Origin: Heliopora coerulea
Lineage: Eukaryota; Cnidaria; Anthozoa; Scleralcyonacea; Helioporidae
DNA length: 64,000 nucleotides
NCBI GenBank assembly: GCA_030142905.1
Contig: JASJOG010000044.1
Coordinates: forward strand, 1,074,001 to 1,138,000
Direction of reading: 5' to 3'
A program made the translations under genes and the position numbers. Below, in pieces: positions 12,601-24,600 of the stretch. Below the pieces are notes generated by a model, which saw only the letters and a program-made list of their open reading frames with translations, searched no databases and had not been told where the DNA came from. The number at the start of each line of letters is the position of its first letter. Positions within the stretch are counted from its first letter, which is position 1.

Positions 12601-15600
12601 TACTTTTACCTTTTAGATATTTGTATTTCGCAATGTATTATTGTTTAAATACCATTGTAAATTTGATATGCATTTTATCAAATTCTGATAAAGACGAAAG
12701 ACGAATTATAAACGCATTAAAAATTCATGAGCAAAACATAATGGAAATCTGTACCTAGACGTAGTTTGGATAACTGATCATAATTAGCATAGAATTCCGA
12801 CAACTTTGAACCCGATTTTCTCTTTAAATAAGGATTCGTTTGAGATGTCATATCATACACTAGAAAGTCGTGTTTCGTCGGATATCCAAACACCTCGAAT
12901 TTGGTTAAAAACTCAGCTATCACCTCGTTTTTCAACTCACTTCTCGGCGTTTGTATATTTGATGAAACACTCCTCGTGTATGATATATTACATCCAGCAA
13001 CACAAGGTCGCCCTCATCAGAAATAGTACAAAAATATAACTTTAATATCACAGTAAACTATGTTAACATCACTTGTTTGAACTGCAACATGGAGCAATAG
13101 GAAGAAGGACGGCTACAAAGAGGTGAATTACAAACTTCCATGTACATTAAAACCGCACGTTCAATAATTTTTTCATAAACTCCCACTTTCCGACTTATTG
13201 TAGCGAGTGGAAAAGAACCCCCATTTAAAACTTAATAATATTGTTTTACTTTAGACAAAACCATCAGTATTATCCTTGTTACCTGCGACTTTTTCAAGTA
13301 AAGTTTGGAACTGTTCATCATTTGTCGTTTCGCTGAAATTGAATAATGAATCGAGCAAAGGCTTAGAGAAATTCCAAACGTATGTTTCCTGGCAAATTTA
13401 TCTACCGTGTTAGTTCACGATAACAAAGACGCAGATATAAGTGAATATAAGGGTTTATTGTATTCCCAGGCTCATTTTTTCGGCCCTAGTCCAAAATTAC
13501 GCATGCTGATTGGATGCTGAATGGTTCGATATTTTGAGATATTGGGCCGGTCCAGTCTACTTTTTATTCCAGACCGGTAAGTTTTTGCGAGAAAATCTTA
13601 AAGCAGGTTTCAGTGAAATTTAGGGATAATCAAGTTTCTACAATTACAAATCGAAACAAAATGTGCTGGAATACTAGAGCGGCTTTTGTTTTAAGTTAAT
13701 TGTATAAAAGTATGATAAATGAAACACGAAGTAGAACGAACGAGTCACGAGGTAAGATAAACAGCAATATCTCATGACGAAAACCAAGTTGAGGATGGCA
13801 AAAATTAACCGACGAAAAGCCATATAATACATTGGTTATTTGCACAGACTAAGTGGCTAAGGAGCGAGTGTAGTATTAGCTATTAAATTTTTTTTTAGTT
13901 ATAATTGCTTGATCGCTAAGCATGTTCCATTCTTAAACGTACCTGTAAGGAGGACATAGAGCGAATGTCAAGAAATCGAGAAGCCCACTGATAACCAAAG
14001 CACCTGTAGAACGATTCTATGAATAAGACAATCAAGAGAAAACGTGTTAATATAGATTTAGCAGTAATATCAAAAATGGAGTGACGCGTAGGCAGGGATA
14101 AGCTAAGTAGAAAAACTTTAAAGGTAGTACTATTTCAAGTTAGTTGTGAGAACATAAGATAACTTTGATAGAACAATTACGTTCACTGTTGCTAATATGC
14201 ATGATTTTTTGACGTTATTAACAAGTTACTGCAACAACAACATTGATAAATGAAATGTGCTTTGACAACATTTGTTTCACTTGTTCATCTGTTCACAACC
14301 GAAAATTGTGTCCTTTACGACAATCGACAATTGTACGACACAACTACGACAACCGCGCGACAACTGTACGACACCACCGACAATGGTACATTTTTACGAC
14401 AAATCGTGCGTCTTTGTGCGTGTACACTACGACTTGTGACTAAACGTCGTTTGCACATATTTACCATCATATAATCTATACTTCTCTACCTACTTGGAAT
14501 TCGAAGGCACTACAGTCCAGTGTATCTCTGGCGCTTTGTAATCTTCAAGTACTTCGGATATGCGATATTTTATCTTTAATAATATCGTACTTTTCTCCCA
14601 ACAAACTGCATATCGTGCAACTGGCGGGCTTAAGATATACCTAAATAAATCACTAATGGAGAGAAATTATAAACTGACTTACCACGTTGGTAGTAAGAAT
14701 TTCCAAAAGCGTATCCAGGAATTTTTCTGACGACAACAATGACGACTTATTTAACTGTTCTTGTTTAATGTCGTAGTTATCGTGCATTGGCTGAGGAAAG
14801 GAAAAAAACAAAGCCAATTCACGGACGGGTACAACTGATATCGTGGTAGTCTGACAATCTTAGAAGAAACCAATGTTTAATAAAAATTTCTAAAATAACC
14901 GAAACAATCTTGCCGTTCTCAGTTAACTCAGTGTCAGGTTTTTGCGGCTCCAAGTTTTTGATAGTACAACGCCGATGAAATGAATTATGAGCTAATGTTC
15001 AAAATTAACATGTCATATGAATAATGGAATACTGCGTAGACAGTGATAAATAAGGTAAAAAGTTAAAAAGTTGATAACTTTGATCTCAAAGAATATTCTT
15101 TGAGATCAGTTACGGCAGTCATCAACCTTTTAACTTTTTGATGTTTAGGAAACATGAGAGCTTCGATATATTGAAGTAGATGAACGATCTTCAAGCTCGA
15201 TACTCAATGGTTAGAGCGTCTAACCGGTCATCAGAAGGTTGCGGCTTCGATCCCCGTCTGGGGCTCAGATATCATTTTCTGAGAATCGAACTTGAAGATC
15301 GTTCATCTACTTCTTTTAACTTTTTGTCATATGAATAAATCGTTTGAAAATCGTATCTCGATGAATGGCTGACAAGTAAAAAATACTGAATTTCAGACAA
15401 GTGGGAATGTTTGCTGAAAGTTGTGCAAGAAAATTACCTGCATCAGAGCACACAACATGTCAACTGCGGCGTGTGTCACTGCCTCGTTGTTCCTCTTCAA
15501 GGCTTTGACGGTTTTTAAACCAACCTTTTCACGAAAGCTGTCAAAATAAACCATTCACCAGCATTACTACAAGCAAAACTTTCACTTTCTGACGCGAACT

Positions 15601-18600
15601 ATGGACATTTCAAAAGAAATTTCATGACTATTTACTCATTCGATTATGATGTAATCTCTCGTCATGCTACCTAAAGGCCTGTTCACACGTGCAATTTTGT
15701 GCCTTGCAACTGACATCTTGGAGTATGTGTTTAACTGACGAGAGTGTCGAGGACAAACTACAGTCAATCATAAGCAGATATCTCGCTTTATAGACTGTCA
15801 CGAGTTTATTCCATACACCAAGGGGCCAATCGCACCGTGCAAAATCGCACGTTGCAATTTTCACCCTGGTGTATGTAATAGACTCATGACAATCTATGTA
15901 GGAAGATACCCGCCTATGATTGGCTGTAGTTTGTCCTCGACATACTCGTCAGTTAAACACATACTCCAAGATTGTAATTGCAAGGCACAAAATCGCACGT
16001 TCCGATTGTCATCCTGGTGTATGTAATAAACTCATGACAGTCTACGCAGCAAGATATCCACTTATGATTCGCTCCAGTTTGTCCTCGACGCTCTCGTCAG
16101 TTAAACACATGCTCCAAGATGTCAATCGAAAGGCAAAAAATCGCTCGTGTAAGCAGTCTTTAAGAATGATTCTTAACTAGAACTGAAACACTGCCAATTC
16201 AGACGGACTTAAGTTGTCGAGAGAAGCTTTCGTATACTTAAATGAGCAAGTACATAAAAGTTAGTCCCCGACTTGACTCGACAGCTCATTTGGCAGAGCA
16301 CCAATCAAGGAAACCCTGAAGTACGAGGTTGAATTCTGCGTCGCTCAAATTTTTTCGAATTCATTTAGGTCTCTAGCGTTGGGAGCCCAGCTTTCCTTGG
16401 ATTCTCTTTGTTTTATTACATGAAGAAAGCAAGGGAAGACTTTGGAGACCGCTGGACAGAAAAGAGCTGAACGATAACACAAGGAGAAAACAGAGTTTGG
16501 TTCCCTACGTTTGTTGTTCACGAAAGATTCACTAAAAGACATCACGAGTCATTGCTGTATTGTTTCCCTACGTTTGATGTTCAAGAAAGATTCACTAAAA
16601 AGTACCATGAGTCACTGATATACTCAGAGAAACGCAGGATTTTTCGAAGGGATAAACGAAAATAATTTCACTCGGTCAACACTGATGGAATACGTCCCAA
16701 ACTCTCCATGTGGCTCACCCTTGTAATGTTGTGAAGGCACGGAAACCAGCCTTGGATGCCACCAAACGCCTCAAGGCGTGGAACTGGGCTTCGAGGTTCT
16801 GGTTGGAGATCTTGTTTTGATCACCTGTAAGAGAACAAAAAAGAGACACCAGTGCTAATACATGCACGACCGCTGTTAGCACCACAGACAAGTGAGTAAC
16901 GATAGTATCTTCACAGAGGTCTCTAGCTATACATTCAGGAAAAATCGTTAGTAATACTGACCTTCGTGGGCCAAAAGTGTTGTGATCGCATTTATGATAA
17001 GTCTTTCTTTATTCTCGGCAAAAAGGCCCTAAAGTAATCGGTAAATTCTTATTATTAATTTAGAAGTTACTTAAATTTAGAAGTTATTCAATTCAAGCTT
17101 GTTTTGCGGTGTTCCCGCGCTTTCATCGGACATTGTCTTTCCAGGTCATGTTTGAAAAATACATTTTTTAAGAACGATAACTCGGAAAGTTTTTCTCGGT
17201 TGAAGATATTGTCACATGACACTCGAATCCTTTCAACACGACGGATTTTCAGACAAGTCAATTAAAATTTCTTTATATGCACTTTGAAGAGACCGTTGAA
17301 CTAAACGTTTTATATGTTTAGATAATAATCTGACGATGTGCGATGCTGAAAGAGTGAGGACAGCAATGAAAAACATGAGCCGCTAGGAGAGAGTTTTTGA
17401 GCTTTTCGAACGTCGAGCAATGTCAGAGTGTTTTCATGACAGCATATCAAAACAAGAAAAGCGTTTAATATTTCTTTTATAAAATAACACGAAGATTTCC
17501 TCGTGAAAATGAGCCACACAAACTTTCAAACTTTTAGAGAAAAATTTGCCGTGACTGTAGTAACCAATCAGAACTCACGTACGACCCATGTGACCTTGAC
17601 GTGGTACTTACATCCTGCGTGACTGCATGAAGCAAACCGCTGTACGAAATGTTACAGTTAAATCTAAAAACCGCCTCAGAAAACGTTCCTAGACAAGAGA
17701 ACAAGCAGGTGTTAATGTCTTCAAAATGGTCTTGTCTCACGAGGGTTAATAAAAACATCCGCTTGTCCGCTTTATTCCCTGGAGAACTTGGTAACTTTAC
17801 CTCCCTCGCATTACCATTGCCTTGGGTGATCTATCGGTTTATCCTTCCACCTGCCTGCTGACCGAAGCTTAAAATAACACATGACCTGCCACCTTTCACA
17901 TCTCATTAAATACTGTTTCACTGATTTACGATTTGATTGGATATTCTCACTGTCACGTGCTTTTCTTAAAAATAAAAGCTTTCACCAAGTGTCTGCTTTA
18001 CTTCTCGTTTCTCTTCCCAACACCACGTTTTCGCTCAAAACGTTAGTTTCTTTTTGGTTGTTTTTTTATCTTGGCCTCCGCAGTTCGTTGCCCTTTTAGC
18101 TTTCTACATGATGTTTATAGAACCAGCTAGCTGGACTTGTAGTGTTTCGTAAAATTACTTCACTACATCTGACCGGGAAAGGTTGATAAGATAACAAACA
18201 TACGACCATATTCTTCAGATGCAACGATGTACAGTACACGATCGCCTTTTGTGTTGGAATTCTCTAACAATCGTTGAGATATCACGAAGGGTGAAAGTTA
18301 CGACAGCTTTTCCGCTCTTTCCCCCCAAAAAAATCGCACCTTTACAGCACAACAGACAATTTGTGGCAGGTGGGGAATGACATGTCAAGATGTAATCATG
18401 AAATTATTCCTAGCTTAACTGTACCTGGCGGAGCAGCCAGGAATTTCAAATGACAGCTTTCAACTTCTTCGTCAACCACATGATATAATGGACCCCAACG
18501 GAAACCTGAGAAAGCCAAGAGGATCGGTAACTGAATAAGTAGTATTCCGATGACAAATATACTGAGTGTGGATCTATTTCCATTTAAGCATTTATTTCTG

Positions 18601-21600
18601 TAGCTATTGAGGAAAAGAATACCCATGATTGGTACACGGAAAGCAGCATTTGGTGTGCCAGGAGTTTTTAAACTTCTTTTTAACCTATTTATGTCAGAAA
18701 TGGCAACTAGATGTGAGTGAGTCGGTGATCTCTGTTTAAACACGGGATGTGTTCATTTACACTATAAATGCTCTTCCAACGAGCCGTGTAGTCGGTATTA
18801 ACTAGATAAATACATAGTATAAAAGAGATTGTTAAAATTTACAAAATTTATTACATACTACAAGACTCCCCTATATTTTCAGAGATATTATTCCAGGTAA
18901 CTGCTCCATTATATTCGACTATTTTTCAGGAAGTAGTTCATTTGGTGAAGGGATATTATAATTCAAATGACGGCCGGGTGTGTTGTAATTAAGTTATAAT
19001 GTTGTAATGTTAAATGTTAAGTATTTGTTTGCTTAAAACGCTAAATAAGATAAGTGGGAGCTAGACCATTGAATATGATGACCATCAAACAAGCTTCCGG
19101 GTTAATGCACTTTAAAGTTTCAGTTAAGATCCCGTTACATTGTAGCTGTGTCTTGCTGTTCATGATGTGTCAAGTGTCGACAATCAGAAAAACTCTGAGA
19201 TCCAGATGGGACTCTGAGTACCTACTCGCTCAATGGTTGAAGTGTCTGGCTAGCACTCAGAAGGTTGTGATTCAAGTCCCACTTGAAGCTTGCTTCTGTT
19301 TCGAGAATATCGAAGGTTTAACACAGGTCGAAAAGACCATAACCTGTACCTCAGAAGATGTCACGCCAACAATTTACAACCAGACTGCAGTGCGACATAC
19401 CTCGCTTGGTTGGTGTAGTTTTCACGCAGACGTCTCTATTGCCACTGGCACGAACACCATCCAGCAAACCAGCAAGTAAGGTATCCCTGTTGTGATTCAA
19501 GATCATTGTTCAAGAGGTGAAGCAACACAGGTTTATAATATATATATAATTATAGCGATAACGATAAGCTTGAAGACAAGGATGAGGTTGACGACGAGGA
19601 TTAGGACAAGGACGAGGTCGAGGACAGAGACTAGGAAGAGGTTGAAGATGAGGATGGGGATGAGGAGAAGGAGGGTGTGGATGGGGAATGGAATGAAGAT
19701 GTGGAAGAGGATGAGGAAGAGGAAGAGGATGTGGATGAGGAAGAGGATGTTGATGTGGAAGAGGATGAGGATGTGAATGGGGATGAGGATGCGGATGCGG
19801 ATGCGGATGTGGATGAGGATGTGGATGCGGATGTGGATGAGGATGTGGATGTGGATGCGGATGTGGATGTGGATGTGGATGTGGATGTGGATGTGGATGT
19901 GGATGCGGATGCGGATGCGGATGCGGATGCGGATGTGGATGTGGATGTGGATGTGGATGCGGATGCGGATGCGGATGTGGATGTGGATGTGGATGAGGAT
20001 GTGGATGTGGATGTGGATGTGGATGTGGATGTGGATGAAGATGTGGATGAGCATGTGGATGTAGATGTGGATGGGGATGGGGATGCGGATGAGGATGAGG
20101 ATGAGGATGTGAATGAGTGTGAGGATGTGAATGGGGATGAGGAGGAGGAGGAGGAGGAGGAGGAGGAGGAGGATGTGGATGAAGATGTGGATGTGGATGA
20201 AGATGTGGATGCGGATGTGGAAGAGGATGAGGATGTGAATGTGAATGAGTATGTGAATGAGTATGAGTATGAGGATAAGGATGAAGATGAAGAAGAGGTG
20301 GATGAAGAGGAGGACGATGTTGATGAGAAGGATGAGGATGTGGATGTAGGGGAGGACGTAGAGGAGGACGTAGAGGAGCAAGAAGAGCAGGAAGAGCAGA
20401 AGTAGGAGGTCGGGGATGGAAATGAGGATGAAGTTGAGGGTGATAGTAAGGATGACAATGACGATGAGCAACAACCGATTAAACAAATTTACCTGTCTGG
20501 GGATGAATACTTCCGTAATCTTCCATTAACATATTCCAAACCGAATAACTGAGGGTGATCACGGTATCGAACTATTGAAAAAATCTGGAAAGAAAAGAGT
20601 TACTACACTCATCAAGACAAAATTTAATGTGTGGTAATGAGAAGTTGAACAAGATGTTCATTACAACTGAAAATCTGGTGATCAGGTCGAGGAGCACCGA
20701 TGCCCTTCTAGATTTACATGTACCTTCGCACACAATCATCTTTTTATGGTTTCCTTAAATTGACTTGTCTCTAGTCTTTCGATCTCTAGTCTTGCCCAGT
20801 CTTCCACTCCTACACCCAACCTGTTCCCTGTCATATCCTCCTTCTCCTACTTATCCTCTGATACACTTGGTCATTCAGTTATATCCCTATACTGTTCTCC
20901 TCTCTGATCCTGTCATGCCATGGCCATGCACCCTTTTTCCCAGTGTTAACGCTTGATGAACTGTTCTAAACCGTCCAGGTTCACCCTGCACAAGCATGTC
21001 ATAGCAGCCCAAACTGGACATAATCACCACACCTACGTTCTGCCCTTAGGGTAATCTGCCATGAATTGCCTTGACCTCGAAATGGACTCCGAGACTCAAC
21101 CCTGCCGTTTCAAATCATCCGCAGATTTCTTAACCACGCCAAACAACATCATACCATAACATATATTTTCTATATCACACCATACCAAGATATAACGTAT
21201 TTTCTATACCATATTTTTTATACCATACCAAACTGAACCATTCCACTTCATGCAATACTATGTCCACGTCATTCCATACCATACCTTAACACACCTTCAA
21301 AAACCCACCAATAATTCATGAGGAAAGTACAAAGGAAAATCATAACCATTGAATTGTATACATACTGAGCTAAGTGGATGAAGGGTAACAATGTTGTATG
21401 TAGCAGGATCTCTTTCTAAAAGACACATTTCTGAAAAACACAAGGTGCGTGGAACTGGATCCTAAAAGAAAGAGACAAAGATTATGTTGGAGTACTTTTT
21501 AAATTCAAAGAGTAGTTTCGAGGTCAGACTGGATCTGGAATGTGCCAATAATCTAATAACTATTTTTTTTTTACTTTTTTCATTTCTTTTCTTTGGTTTG

Positions 21601-24600
21601 GCATGAAAAACATCAACCCGTCATATGCGGGATTTCCAATGTCGAATTTTACTTTATTATGTACGTTTGACTCGTTTCGCGTTTCACTTCGGCACCACGC
21701 CGGTAAGGTGAAACTTTTTTTCAGAATTGTTTTGCACATATGTTTACCACACATTTAAATTTTTCAAAGCAAATTGATCGCTGAATAATTGCGTACATTT
21801 ATCCTCAGTTTGCCGAGATGCTCAAGGATCAAGAATCAATGCTAATATTTGCATAGAACGCTACGTCAGCCGATCAAACCATGTGTTGGATCGAAATTTA
21901 TCGAATGTGTAAAGTGCATTTTTGTCCCTAACAGTTTATCACCAGACCAGTGCCAAAACGAGAAACTAGAGGTAGTAAGAAATTACCTGTAAAAATAGAC
22001 CTTTCTACTACCTTCCTGACGATTTGAAAAGGCAAAACGTGACTACAGTTGGGCAAGCAATACAGTAAGGGGCTGATTACATGAGACCGGCACGAATTCA
22101 GACCGCTACCAATGTGAAAATATTCTGAAGTGTTTACATGAGACCGGAATGAAACTAAAACCACGTTCTTGCAAACATTTCAGCCAGCATTCCGAGTTTT
22201 TGTTCCCAGCAACAATGTTTTTCTTGTCCTTTGCTTGATCAATGGTTGATCTGGAGAGATTTCGCGTTTTTATGAAGAAAATTTCGCCCTGGCCCGAGTT
22301 TGAACCGGTCTGAACTCATTCGTTTCGGTCCAGCACCAGAAATGAGTGAGACCGGTCCGAGCTGAGTTTTCGAACCGGTCTCATGTAATCAAGAACCAGG
22401 ATTTGTATGGGGAGTGATCTCAAGTCATGCCGGTCTGACTTCGTACCGATCTCATATCGTCAGCCCCTAACTCACTTACTTTCGCTCGCGGTGTTTGCTT
22501 GTAGACATTAAATTCTGACATGGAAGTAACATGTTCGTCATCACTGCAATGATTTTTTTAAGAATTACTTCAGCATAAAAGATTTTTCCAAAAACAAACT
22601 TCGAGTATTATCCACATGTACATTTTTACCTGTATTTGCCAAATTTGTACTTCACAAATGACTCCATCTGGATGGCAGTTTTCTTTTGCCTAAATATTTC
22701 AAATTCAATACAAAATAATTTCACCGAGGTGCAGATTTGTAAAACACGTAACACATTCCTGTCTCCTCTGTGTGGTGAAAACAGCAAACCAATCACGTGC
22801 AGAAATAGTGAAAATGACATAGAAGAGAGAATTTGGAAGCTTTTTCTGATCAGCATAAATTGGTGGGTACCAGTATCTCCTAACTTCAAATTTAGGCTCC
22901 TTAGCCGAATTTGAAGATGGAGACTTATAATCGTCACCATTCACTACTTCAGTTTCAATATTTAAAACTATTAAGAGGCTTAAAGTGGTCAAGTCTATGT
23001 CACTTACAGTTTTGGAAAGATTTTGATTTTGATTTTTGAGCTCACTGCAGTAACAAGAAAGACTGTTCATGGTGACTGATATTTAGATGGGTTCATTGGA
23101 CTCACAAGATGTCCAAAGCTTAGGCTGTTAAAACATCTGTTACCAACAGCAGTTTTAATCAAGACTAGAATCAACTAGATGATCAACAAACAAATCCTAT
23201 GGATACTCCTTGCTTCATACTATCTACTTTACTTCCATTTTACCCAACCAGAATTGTAATATCAAAGAAAGTGAAAGGGGAAAGATGTTTTATATTTCAA
23301 GGCATCTTGCATTTAGATCACAGACAGCCTGGTTCAGTAATTGAACTCTGGGGTTGAGAGTTCTGGTATTCTTTAAAAGACCAATCTCTCAAAGTTCACA
23401 AAGAAATTAAATAGTAATATCAAAAATGCAGTGTTACATAGGCAGTGATGAATGACATTGAAAGAGGTTCAAGGTACAGTGCAGTACTGTGCCAAAAAAA
23501 TTCATACAATCACATGATTCAAACATACATGTAGTTACCATATCAAGATCACAAACAACTTATGATACCATTATAACATACTTTAGTGTCACTCCAATGT
23601 GGTTGTAAGATGCTTCCATTATCTTTTTCAACATTTCTTCTCTTCTGTCCGTGCAAAAAAGATGCTAAAAGCAAACAATAGTACATTGTGAATTAAAAAA
23701 AAACCCAAAAACATTAGAAACATGAAGTAAAAATGTACACAATTTAATACTATCAGGGTACAAAATAACAGACAAACATTGGACTACTACTGTCCAGCCA
23801 AAAAATGAGGCATGAAGTCTGATTTTACTGTTAAGAATGGCTTCTCATCAGTCATTTATGACTGGCCAGGTGACATGTTAAGTCTAAGACAACATTGTGT
23901 CAGGTATCATCTAACTTATGAGCAATGCAAAGCACTAGGTCGAAGGTCAGCTCTGAGCACACCCAGAGATGGGGTGCAAGGTACTCCCTAATGAAGGCAC
24001 TAACATCCATGATAAGGAAGTCTAAAGCAGAGAAGCCATGACCACACATCCTTGACAATATCTTTATTTTAAAGACAAATATGTCATGTCATTTTTAGCA
24101 AGAAATAACCACGACAACTGATGACAAATAACATTTATTTTTAGTTGTACGACATGTAAAGAAGAACCTACTGTCTTACTTGGCTAAATCAGTCCCAAGT
24201 AATCATAGTTTGTACAAAATATAAACAAGTCACCATCAGCAACAATCCCCCAACAAATTTTTAGCTTCCCCCAACAGGGGGATTAAGGTTCCCCGATGGG
24301 GGCAGGGCTGTAACCCTTTCTGACCTCCTGGTGCACACACCCCTCAGCACACGTGAATCAGCTGTATTTGTGTTGAATATAATATGACAAATGCAGTATA
24401 AAAATAACCTTAAAAATATTCTGAGTACAAGGCATATTTCTCATCCAAATGAGAACATAAAAATATAAAATGGCAACAATCAATACAAAGCTTCAGCTGG
24501 ACTCTGGTGAAAGGGGTTCATTAAGCAAAACATATGATCAATAAGGAAATGTGTCACTTTGACAGCCCAGAAAAGCCATTTGATAAATGAACCTATGGTG

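Larger units (their letters stand above)
8386..19486 (-). other. DNAJC13: DNAJC13 exons 14-31 (armadillo-like middle region)
   Basis: Exons: 19401-19486, 18425-18505, 17612-17688, 16962-17028, 16719-16824, 15438-15537, 14683-14790, 13943-14016, 13283-13332, 12197-12228, 11999-12055, 11618-11739, 10980-11055, 10242-10280, 10032-10088, 9839-9931, 9620-9699, 8386-8431. Landmarks: exon 14 [17 protein letters not shown], exon 15 [17 protein letters not shown], exon 20 [19 protein letters not shown], exon 25 [17 protein letters not shown], exon 27 [13 protein letters not shown], exon 30 [14 protein letters not shown], exon 31 NLIWNYK. Exon 23 (32 nt, [11 protein letters not shown]) and exon 27 (39 nt) are very small; they are supported by phase and by their place in the family alignment. 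About 20 residues present in human between exons 28 and 29 are missing here, and that intron is only about 100 bp. Confidence 0.88.

Noticed and set aside
19533..20486. Open frames of 242-317 codons on both strands (Asp/Val/Glu, Ser/Thr or Ile/His runs).
   Set aside because: They are produced by the GGATGN hexamer array within DNAJC13 intron 13.
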